DNA of 28,446 bases from Asterionellopsis glacialis (lineage: Eukaryota > Bacillariophyta > Plagiogrammaphyceae > Rhaphoneidales > Asterionellopsidaceae), in assembly GCA_014885115.2 (NCBI GenBank), contig WKLE02001123.1, forward strand, positions 1 through 28,446, in the 5' to 3' direction. A program made the position numbers and the translations under genes. Under the pieces are notes generated by a model. The model saw only the letters and a list, made by a program, of their open reading frames with translations. It ran no database searches and was not told where the DNA came from. The stretch's first letter is position 1. Every line of letters starts with the position of its first letter. Below are positions 17,919-25,904 of this stretch, in pieces.

Positions 17919-20152
17919 ATGGAGAATAGTAGAGCAAACGATGTCTCACTGATGTTACATATTTTGCAAATTCACTTTGGTGACCGCACGCTTGATTTCC
18001 AGGCACTTCGCCAAATAATCAATGCATCATTCGATCCGTTCTTAGCTTGGTCATACCTAAACACGCCATGCCGAAAAGCATGTCACGATATAGAACAGCG
18101 CGATGATCTCATTCAGCGTGCTAGAACATTTTTCGTGAAACCTCAAGATAGACGGAGTTTATCGTACATATGCGAGACTTCCACAGAACGAATTGACTTT
18201 GGAATTCTGGGGCAACAGATATACGAGGATGACCGTGATACAGAAAAAGCTGCTGCATCCATTATGAGCGGAAATCAAGAGTACACGTTTTGTCATCCTT
18301 CTCTTTCATCCGATGATGAAGGAGATGTCAACGAGCTACACTGTGGCAAGGAATTTTCCAAGGTCTCCACCAAAATTGCGCAAATGTTGTATGGAATAGA
18401 CCTTGTCGGCCCAAATGGTTCAGACCAGTGTTCACTACGTCCAAGTTTCCCGCTGCAACTCTCAGTCCGCGTGGATGACAGTAGGAAACGAATTTGTGAG
18501 TTTGCACTTTTTCATGGTTGCCGTGTTTAGAAAATATGTGCTCACAGGCAATCTTTATCAATTCAACCTGACTGACTCAATCTTTATTTTTTCTTTTATT
18601 TCTAGATTACGACTGCATTGACTACAAACCACACCCTTTAGATATTGATAGATGCCCTCTTCCCACCCTACGTCAAGTTAGAAACTTTAGTCAATCGCTT
18701 AGTTTCGGAGAGAACTCACCAAGTACTTTGGACAGTAATGAGGAAGTCACAGATGCTCTTTTAGATCAACCTGTAGCTTCTGATCTAGATACTCCTTCAG
18801 AGGACAAGATAGCCCTTCACTTTCAGGCTATCTCTGCAGAGTACCTCAACTCATCCATGTATCGCATATTTGTACCACTTTCTTCCGTAGTTGGAATAAT
18901 ATTACGGTCTACACCGAACTGTGGAAATGGCACTGCGCAACAAGATAGTAGGCAGCGCCCAGCTGTTCTAATCCTTGAGCTCAATCGGCCAACTGGAGAT
19001 GAAAGTACATTTGCTGTACGGAGGATGGGTTCTAAACTTGTAGAAGATAATAGATTTGTCACAACACCAGACTGGACTCCAAATGCTGTTGCTTCAAAAG
19101 CAACTCGCCATTACATTTACGGCTCTCTCTATGAAATCAAAGAACTTGCAGCACACCTTTGCAATATTGACCAAAGAATCGCATCAATGATGACAAGACC
19201 TGTTACCTCAACTGAAACAACCTCATCCCCATCCCGAAGTAGGGAACCAAAGCGACAAAAGACTCGTTCACTGAATGAAGGCGAAATAAAGCATGAAATC
19301 CGGGTCACAAACACTTTAAGCCAGGTCAAATGTGCCATCTTGGGATACAACGCTGCGCCTGGTATTACTAGTCTGCCTCCCAATACTAGAGGTGTTACTT
19401 CGGTTTATTCTGATCTTGACAATTGCAATGGTGGACGCGAACATCGAAATAAAACTCCTCCCCTTATTGATCAGGGAACGACCTTAGCAAAAACTGTCGT
19501 TAATTGTAGCATAGAGCAGGATAGGACTAAAAATACTAGGCTTACCGAAGAAGAAGTGAATCGACGTTTAGCTGGAATCTTGGAGGTTTCCAATAGCTAC
19601 ATGGCGGATTTCACCTGTGTCAATCCATGCTTGAAGGCAGGAATTCAGAATGGATACATTCGTGTCACTCGAGACATGACCGAAGATACAATGCTGTACA
19701 GTGGGGAATGTCATGCCTGTGGTCGCATGCTCGGTTTCACATTTAGGGAAGTTTTGTTCCAACCTGCATTAATCAAGGTTTGTGCGGGCGAAGAAAAAGA
19801 ACCCGAGCATGGCGTATATTGCACTGATGAAAGTTGCTACGCAGTGAACTACATCTCATCCCTTTGTATAGGTCAACCAAAACTGAAAAAAGAACAACAT
19901 CATTGTCGCAAATGCCCTGGTTTTGGATCGTGCGAATGTGCCTGTGCAGATAAATCACTTGTAGAAGAAATGCCCAGCATTACCTATCCGCCTTCCACTG
20001 ATGCTTGGAGTGGGAATATAATTGGTTTGGATGCAATGGTGTCAAGAAAGATAGCAGACATGGACGCTGATCGCGCCATGATGCTCTTGTCTGCATTGGG
20101 ACTCAAGCGTGATGATTCCTCGCAGGAGAATTCGAGCGAGGCCGCCCATTGA
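17919..20152 (+). CDS. Unrecognised 707-aa protein with cysteine-rich C-terminal region
   Basis: Two exons, 17919-18495 and 18606-20152. The 110-bp intron (GTGAGT donor, TTTCTAG acceptor) joins in phase 1 to give KRIYYDCIDYKP. The start ATG at 17919 is the first of the frame (context AACGATGGAG). The N-terminal 1-190 is helical and polar (MENSRANDVSLMLHILQIHF). The middle, about 265-385, has a globular region with DWTPNAVASKATRHYIYGSL. A basic patch REPKRQKTR at about 405-414 is a nuclear-localisation-like signal. The C-terminal half is rich in paired cysteines: C530/C534, C561/C564 (ECHACGRM), C598/C603, C613, C626/C629 (HHCRKC) and C635/C637/C639, suggesting two or more zinc sites. The tail is acidic and polar. 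No membrane segments are seen. I do not recognise the family; a nuclear zinc-binding protein is a reasonable guess. Confidence 0.78.
18496..18605 (+). other. 110-bp intron of the cysteine-rich gene
   Basis: The donor is AATTT|GTGAGT at 18496 and the acceptor TTTATTTCTAG at 18605. The upstream frame otherwise ends at 18530. The spliced frame continues without stops to 20150-20152. Confidence 0.88.
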
Positions 20153-22152
20153 TTCATCATTCTTAAAAGCTCGAGAAACTGATAGATATGTGTACCCTTC
20201 TTGAGTGGCACAAATGCAACTAATGTCTGGAAAAGGCTGATTATATCAGGTCGCAAATATATTCAACACCTGATGCGAAACGAATCTATATTCCTGAAAA
20301 TAGACCCAAAATCTTAAGGATGATAGGAGTGAAAATGCAGATCATCATCATCCATTATGCGTTCTTTGCAAGATTACGTATTGATTGTGCTCGTGGCTGT
20401 GTTTGGTAAATCAAAACTGGAATTGTAAGAATTTTGCCTTGAAGGTGTAAACCTTTCTATCTTATTCAGGTAGTGTATTTTCAAATTATTTCAGGATAAA
20501 ATAATTTGAAAAATAATTTGTCAACATGTAAGTCCGTCGCAGCTATTCTTATCAAACGAAGGTGTTAGAGCTCAAATGACTGTTCCTTTGTATGAAATAA
20601 ATCAATTTATTTTATATTTACAAGTGTTTGGCAGACACAAGGATTAGATTGGAATGGATTGTCACTGCCATTACTAGAAGTAGAACAACTGCTTTATCAA
20701 TAGGGGTAACCTTGTATAATAATAATATAGACAGCAAGTGAAATGAATCTCGCTTTCTCTCCATATCTAGCAAAAAGCCTTGACGGAGTTTTGTATTTCT
20801 CTAAATCAGACAATGGGACAATCTAGTTTATTGGAAGCTTTGAGTATTGAGGAGAGAATGATGCAGTGCTTGGTGTACAGTTGACAAATGCCTCTCTTAC
20901 AGTGCAAATGTATGAATATTATTCCTCATCAGAGATAATCAGCCCTTCTGGCCAGGGTAGATGCCATCTTTCCTTTAGGCGTTCTCATTGGCTCTGAGAG
21001 TGGTTTTGTCCTCGTGTTGGTCATTCAACAATTCGCGCTCATCCAACAATTATTTATGCCTTGTTGCTCGTGTTTGAGTTTTCCCCAACTCTTTTCATCT
21101 TTGCATAACAAGCCTATTGTCCACACATTTTGAACATACGTCATTTGCCAACAAGTCAGACCTCGTGTTTGCTGATTCTACCGGAAGGCAGCACATTTGT
21201 GGCAATGCGTCATTTACCATATGTAAGCGATGTTGCTTATTCTAGACATAATGATGAAATTATATTCTATTTTTGTTTTCTTTGAGAATTTAAAATAAAG
21301 GTATGCTATGATAACATCAGGAAAGCAGGAACGCTCAAAATTTCAAGCTTGATGTTACTGATGGAGATCCACAATTTTACGATTAAGCTAACCAATGGAG
21401 GTGTTGCTCATTCGGTAAAGGCATTATTGAAAATAGACATACCGCTTTCAAAATCCATCTCTAGTCCTAAAGAGTTGTGATGCAGTGGTTAGCTGGAGTT
21501 CGCTTTTCAGTGTTCTCTCTTTCTTTTTCTTAATTTGTATTTCGTACAGTCTCTGTATGGATGAAATAGAGTGGAGATATAATAAATATAGGAGAGGAGT
21601 TGCCATCATGTGATTTTATGAAATTAGTATGAATAAAATAGTTAGTATGTGGCCGATTCAACGGTATTATATTATTTGATGATTTACGATAGTCACTAAG
21701 TAGAATCGTCGAGAACAGTTTTTTACCCTCACTCTACTGCTAAATATTATACAATTTAGTAAACAGGTGGTAGCTTCATACTTCTACTAGGTACCAGGTA
21801 CGAGTAAAGGATAGAGCTGTATCTATTTTCGTCTTTGCTGCCTCCACTGTAGGGTAGACTGATTGTAGGTAATCTGATATTCTATAGTAGAAGACAACTT
21901 CTTGTACTCATAATAATTTACTGTACCACTCCTCTATTGTATATTATGATTGTGATTCCGTTTATTTACTTTTCTAGTAATTTCGATCTATATATAATTT
22001 TTAACTCGTCTGGGAGATGCACGATTATCAAAATTGACTCTAATTTCCGGGGACAGTACCAAGATTTACAGGGAACTTGTATTTACATGCGTCTAGTACA
22101 AGTTAGTACCATGAATTGTTGCGCAGTACAGTAAAAGTATATTACTAAATAT
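20153..22152. other. Intergenic region without a gene
   Basis: Two kilobases of AT-rich DNA with no supportable ORF. It includes the 3' flanks of two convergent coding units (the cysteine-rich gene and the Harbinger transposase). A perfect 14-bp inverted repeat is at 20478-20512. GTAC pairs occur at about 21791-21801. GGGAGATGCA at 22016-22025 has an inverted match at about 25037-25046 but without a matching target duplication. No tRNA-like structure was found. Confidence 0.45.
20478..20512. repeat. Perfect 14-bp inverted repeat with 7-bp loop
   Basis: TTTTCAAATTATTT (20478-20491) and its exact reverse complement (20499-20512) are separated by CAGGATA. It lies about 325 bp past the stop of the cysteine-rich gene. 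A further AAATAATTTG copy follows immediately at about 20511-20520. It could be an RNA hairpin or a decayed transposon end. Confidence 0.85.
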
Positions 22153-23299
22153 TTAAATGTCCTCATGCCTGTCGTCATATTCTACATCGAACGTTGTATA
22201 CCCCGCTAATATAGCAGCCTGTACAACATTGATTACGGCCATAGTAACTATGAAGTGTTTTTCGAAGATATCAGGCTTGTTTCTGAAAACATCAGTCAAA
22301 CACCGGAATCGCTTGAACAAACCATTTATTGTCTCGTGTCGCGCCCTAGCCACAGTTTTCATATGTTCATACTCTCCTCGCCTGTCTCCAACTGGTGCTA
22401 CACAATACTGATTTCCGTCTGTATAGCCCCCATCAGCGAGGTACATTTCTCCAGGTAGTAACCAATCGTTAAGTTCCTCTCGGGCTATATTCCTATCAGG
22501 AAATCCAGCCTTAAAAGGCCCGTTCACCCAAACAATTAACCCGGTCTGAATGCATATACCCATCTCATACCTTAAACCTGGCCCGTTAAACTTATGCGAA
22601 CATAGTTCTGGATCAAATGGTGTTTGTTCCTGTATGCGGAAGTCAATACCGTCCACTGTTACTAAGCAGATACTTCCGTTTTGGTTGGTAAATCTTTCGT
22701 TCCAGTCAATCTGTACAGTGTCAGTGTTAGTGACAGTTAAAAAAAAACAGGCCCAACAATCAAATTTTAGTTAGTTAAAGAAAAAAAAGAAAAAACATCT
22801 GGCCCTTCTAAGCAAATGACTGATTAAGCCTTGAGTACAGTGAGAATTGAAGTATTAAATACAAGGCAATGAATTGAGAAACACATTTACCTTGTACTGG
22901 TACCAAGTACAGCGCCGACGAGCTCGTACAGTAGTCGTTTATCAATACAGCTACTCCTTTACTTACCAAGTCCAGTTCGCTTAACAGCTTCAAGCCCTCC
23001 CACACCCATGTAGTACACGTATCTTCACTTGGGTGTCCTGGTACTGTCCTATGCATTTCTTCCCACGTTGGATAAGTCTTCATGTAGTTCAGCGTCCAGA
23101 AGAGGTGTTTGGGTTGAAATCCACTACCCCTGCGAAATCGTGGAGTCTGCTCAATATAGTCCCACAGCTCACGTATAACATCACAAGGAACATTGAAAGC
23201 ACCTCTCTGTCGTCTGTGCCATTTTGATTGAGCATCTTCCTTATTACCAATCCATTGAGAAGCCAGTTCTTCAGCTGCCTCTGCACTTATATTTACCAT
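22153..23299 (-). CDS. PIF/Harbinger-type DDE transposase, one intron
   Basis: Exon 1 is 23299-22967 (111 codons) and exon 2 is 22710-22153. The 256-bp intron (GTAAGT donor, CTGTACAG acceptor) joins in phase 0 as SELDL-IDWNERF, giving 296 aa. Exon 1 carries the N-terminal helical domain (SGFQPKHLFWTLNYMKTYPT, EEMHRTVPGHPSE). Exon 2 carries the DDE_4 nuclease: VTVDGIDFRI (D131 or D134), KFNGPGLRYEM, LADGGYTDGN (D204) and ARHETINGLFKRF (E237), all catalytic residues present. PIF/Harbinger transposases cut and paste DNA, usually together with a Myb/SANT-like partner. The protein is shorter than the usual 350-450 aa, so an upstream exon may be missing: the ATG directly follows a possible acceptor, TTGTGCAAG, and the 15-mer seen in the intron recurs just upstream. 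It may still be functional, but its terminal repeats were not identified. Confidence 0.87.
22711..22966 (-). other. 256-bp intron of the Harbinger transposase
   Basis: On the minus strand the donor is GACTTG|GTAAGT (22966) and the acceptor CACTGTACAG|ATTGAC (22711). It is about twice as long as the introns of the host genes. It contains four GTAC tetramers at 22894-22929 and a 15-mer (22754-22768) also present at 23306-23320. Confidence 0.75.
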
Positions 23300-23690
23300 C
23301 TTGCACAACAATCAAATTTTTAATTTACTGGATTGTGTTTGTCTTTTGTTGATTGCTGGATTCCTGTCGTCGATGGTGGCACTCCTGTTGGTGTTCTCAT
23401 CACGGTCAGTCCTTGTACGGAACTGACCATAATGAGAACCATTCAAATTGCAGTCGTGGTCATTATTCCTGTCACAGTAGGTGTCCCAGTTCTCCAAATT
23501 GGGGGCATAATAATTCTGACGGGACTTATAAGTATTTCAAAAAGTTCCATGTCTTATCTTTTTCAAGATTAAAGTCTTAAGTAATGTAATTTAAATTTAA
23601 TCACGAACGAAATCACGTACAAACAGAACTGAGAAAGAACATGCTATACAGATTTCACTTGGTTTTTGTAGAAATGACAAAAAAAGAAAT

Positions 23691-23723
23691 AATGGCCTTT
23701 TTAACTTTTTCGAAAAGGCCATT
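23691..23723. repeat. Inverted repeat (hairpin)
   Basis: AATGGCCTTTT (23691-23701) pairs perfectly with AAAAGGCCATT (23713-23723) around an 11-base loop. It lies upstream of the transposase start and just before the 11-bp iterated motif. Confidence 0.8.
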
Positions 23724-23789
23724 TGTGCAGGATTCCCTGCCAGATTGCTTAAGTAAATAAACCTGTTAGCAAGTGGGTACGAGAAAGTG

Positions 23790-23844
23790 ATTTTCGTTTT
23801 ATTTTCGTTTTATTTTCGTTTTACTTTCGTTTTACTTTCGTTTT
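23790..23844 (+). repeat. Five tandem copies of an 11-bp motif (A[T/C]TTTCGTTTT)
   Basis: ATTTTCGTTTT occurs three times (23790, 23801, 23812) followed by ACTTTCGTTTT twice (23823, 23834) with no spacing, then a T-run and TCGCGAC. The 11-bp period is close to one helical turn, so each copy presents the CG on the same face of DNA, as for a cooperatively bound protein. Confidence 0.9.
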
Positions 23845-24237
23845 TTTTTTTCGCGACAACAATGGCCGACTTAAAGCATGCTGTTCTGAGCCAATTCTCC
23901 AGCAAATATCCCAGGAAAAAAAGCTAACACAACAATCAAACACCATAGTTTCTGTCAGGCACCGTTCTTGTGTAGAAATGTTGTTGGTTGTTGTGTATTC
24001 GATAGGTCAAAATGACGAAAAATGGAAAAAAAAAAATTATTTTCGATTTTCGGGTATCTCGTCTCGCTATGTCACGACAACAGAGAAGACAAATTCAACA
24101 AGACAATGAGCAAGCATTGGAGTCAAAACGACAAAGACTAATATTCCTACTCAAGTTCATCCAGGGGATGAGTAGAGGAAGAGAAACAGGAGTTCGAAGT
24201 AAGGCAACTTATGAAAATCTCGTCTTTTCAAGACTGG

Positions 24238-24281
24238 ATTTTCGTTTTAGTTTCGTTTTTGTCGCGATTTATTTTCGTTTT
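24238..24281 (+). repeat. Second cluster of the 11-bp TTTCGTTTT motif
   Basis: ATTTTCGTTTT at 24238, AGTTTCGTTTT at 24249, then TGTCGCGATTT and another ATTTTCGTTTT at 24271. The TCGCGA neighbour is shared with the first cluster about 400 bp away, suggesting a duplicated regulatory block. Confidence 0.85.
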
Positions 24282-24592
24282 ATTTACGGTTTTCAACCCC
24301 CTTTTGCTAACAAAAAAAGAAAATCGAGCTTGGAAAAAAGCTCGAACGGAATCTTGTGAAAAGAGGCTTTTTCAAAAAAAAAAAATGGGATTCAAATGAC
24401 AGTTTGAAAAAAAATTGGCGCCTCAAGACAGAACACGACAGCAAAACACGAAAACATGTCATCATGGTTTGAAGAACACAAACACGAGTCAACAATCAAC
24501 AATAAAAGTAAAAAAACAGCAACACTAGCTATTATGCACTACACTCTCATAAAAAAAGAGCAAAAACAAACACCGCAGCACCCCCAACCATC

Positions 24593-24859
24593 ATGTCGGA
24601 CGACGACGTTGACATCGAGGAGTCCTCCAGTCCTCCTTTTAGGCAATCAGGCAGCTCTACCTTTAGTAAGGATACCCCCGAGTACGCACTCCTGTGTGAG
24701 TTGTTAAGGGCAAACAAATTTACGAAGGGAGCGACTCCAAAGTCCATTTGGGAAGCTCGTCCGGAATTCTTGGCAGTTAAGCTTTCCTTAGGAAGTGCAC
24801 TCTCTGCTATTATGCGCACAAGCGCATCATCGTCTGTTATTCCCCCGCGCTACTGGTAA
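24593..24859 (+). CDS. Small acidic accessory ORF of the Harbinger-like element (possible first exon)
   Basis: 88 aa from an ATG at 24593. It has an acidic N-terminus (MSDDDVDIEESSSPPF), then a compact helical block with DTPEYALLCELLRANKFTKG and TPKSIWEARPEFLAVKLS. Short ORFs with a leucine-rich helix and a P-x-W-E-x-R-x-x-F pattern accompany Harbinger transposases in algal genomes in my recollection, where a second protein aids DNA binding and nuclear import; this is a family-level inference. It is divergent from the transposase, a common layout for these elements. The stop TAA overlaps GGTAAGC, so TACTG|GTAAGC may be a splice donor and the protein may continue in a second exon. Any such exon would lie at or beyond the point where the retroelement-like sequence begins (about 25.1 kb), so it may have been cut off. 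Confidence 0.55.
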   Translation: MSDDDVDIEESSSPPFRQSGSSTFSKDTPEYALLCELLRANKFTKGATPKSIWEARPEFLAVKLSLGSALSAIMRTSASSSVIPPRYW

Positions 24860-25138
24860 GCGCTAACTCTTGCAACTGTCGATTCTCGACTAGAGCAAAG
24901 CTTCCTCACAATTTTGTTGATTCTTGTTTCGGTTGATTGATGCAATGGCGTTGGAAATAGAGACCGATGAATGATAGAAATTTCGTTTTTTTTTTGACCT
25001 CTATATCCATCCACCATTGCTTCAAGAAAAACCATAATGCATCTCCCTGCGGGACATTCATCACCATTCCCTGCGGAATGGTAACAAGAATCCACGCCGG
25101 AAAAATTGTCAAACAAAAACCCCTTGATTGACATTATC
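24860..25138. other. Boundary region before the retroelement
   Basis: No gene is called. Two adjacent CCCTGCGG stem-loops occur: TCCC-TGC-GGGA at about 25043-25053 and ACCATTCC-CTGC-GGAATGGT (25063-25082, perfect 8-bp arms). After about 25085 the base composition changes to an A+C-rich top strand. The minus-strand frame 25215-24850 crosses the composition change and is not supported. Confidence 0.45.
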
Positions 25139-25236
25139 AATCCGTCCATGATCGTCCAACGATCCGTCTTTGATTGCTTTACCAATCCGTCATTGATCAC
25201 ACCTGATCCGTCCATTGATTATATAACTAATCCGTC
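25139..25236 (+). repeat. Array of five direct repeats, [A/G]ATCCGTC every 21-24 bp
   Basis: The octamer [A/G]ATCCGTC starts at 25139, 25161, 25184, 25205 and 25229. The first four are followed by a variant of NNTGATY, so each unit reads roughly RATCCGTCNNTGAT plus a short spacer. The spacing is about two helical turns. Located at the start of the retroelement, it could be a promoter or enhancer array bound by a host or element factor. Confidence 0.85.
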
Positions 25237-25553
25237 ACCAATATTTACTTTACATCCTACAACACCATACATTATTCTTACATATTCATATCATTCTCAC
25301 AAGAACAAACCATATTCCATGGAACCTAACCATACCCATATTTCATAACCCTTACCTTATACACAAACACTCACTCCTTGTACAACCCCACCAATACTAT
25401 CTATGGCCAACAACAAACCATGATTCCAAATAAATTTCAAAATCCCGCCAAATTTAACCTTTCCACCTACCTACTCCAATCATACTCAACCGACATACCA
25501 ACTATTCACATGCCAACCACCACGACTCAGTACAACACCTCCACACATCCTAA

Positions 25554-25853
25554 TTCAAAAATGCCCCTCCTGAGCACTACCACCATATCGACATAACCCC
25601 CCTACTCAAACTTATCCAACCTACATCAACCATTACCATCAACGGCGACCCTGTTTGTTCCATCCTGTCCAAAAGCGAACCTCCACCTCACCACCGTTCA
25701 ATTATACACACCCTATACTGGACCGGCGGCGCCACCCAAAACATACTACAACATAACCATCACAAAACTAACAAAACACTCTTCTCACAGTTTAGATGTC
25801 TGTACCATCTACACTCTTCGATAACCACCCTCGCCGTCAACACTATCCTGTAA
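25554..25853 (+). CDS. Open frame of 99 codons in the retroelement leader, no ATG near its start
   Basis: Between stops at 25551 and 25851 the frame reads FKNAPPEHYHHIDITPLL, then NGDPVCSILSKSEPPPHHRS and LYWTGGATQNIL. It lacks an early ATG, so it would need splicing or frameshifting from the adjacent frame (25420-25596) to be made. The composition is protein-like rather than random, but the A+C bias of this region favours open frames generally because stop codons are rare. Two further short frames surround it: 25420-25596, and 25796-25990 whose ATG precedes and overlaps the Gag start in another frame. It may be leftover coding sequence or merely leader. Confidence 0.25.
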   Translation, partial: FKNAPPEHYHHIDITPLLKLIQPTSTITINGDPVCSILSKSEPPPHHRSIIHTLYWTGGATQNILQHNHHKTNKTLFSQFRCLYHLHSSITTLAVNTIL

Positions 25854-25904
25854 CCCAAGTAGCTCGCGATATACTACAACGTTTACCACCACCATCCCAC
25901 TACC

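Larger units (their letters stand above)
23300..24592. promoter_or_regulatory. Spacer between divergent transposon ORFs
   Basis: The region lies between the transposase start (minus) and the accessory ORF start (plus), so it probably contains both promoters. It holds two clusters of an 11-bp iterated motif, a GGCC-containing hairpin at 23691-23723, and a TCGAGCT/AGCTCGA stem at about 24327-24348. A minus-strand Asn/Arg-rich frame (23540-23312) might be an N-terminal exon of the transposase. A plus-strand frame at 24012-24359 (MTKNGKKK..., with SRQQRRQIQQDNEQALESKR) has a helical polar stretch but no domain. Neither is strong enough to call as a gene. Confidence 0.45.

Noticed and set aside
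21460..21510. tRNA-like string (GATGCAGTGGTTAGCTGGAGTTCG)
   Set aside because: It resembles D-loop and T-loop boxes, but no acceptor stem or anticodon arm can be paired around it.
24012..24359. 115-aa plus-strand ORF (MTKNGKKK...)
   Set aside because: Its second half reads through the TTTCGTTTT repeats and low-complexity sequence; there may be a short real exon at the start, but nothing confirms it.
22016..25046. GGGAGATGCA inverted pair as the terminal repeats of the Harbinger element
   Set aside because: The match is only 10 bp plus a gapped TTAT, and the flanking bases (TCT versus TGC) do not form a target duplication. Noted but not called.
24850..25215. 121-aa minus-strand ORF
   Set aside because: It spans the composition change at about 25.1 kb and runs through the direct-repeat array, so it is not a single evolutionary unit.
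25139..25236. CRISPR-like reading of the five direct repeats
   Set aside because: The repeats are only 8-14 bp with spacers of about 10 bp, in eukaryotic DNA with no cas genes; a protein-binding array is far more plausible.
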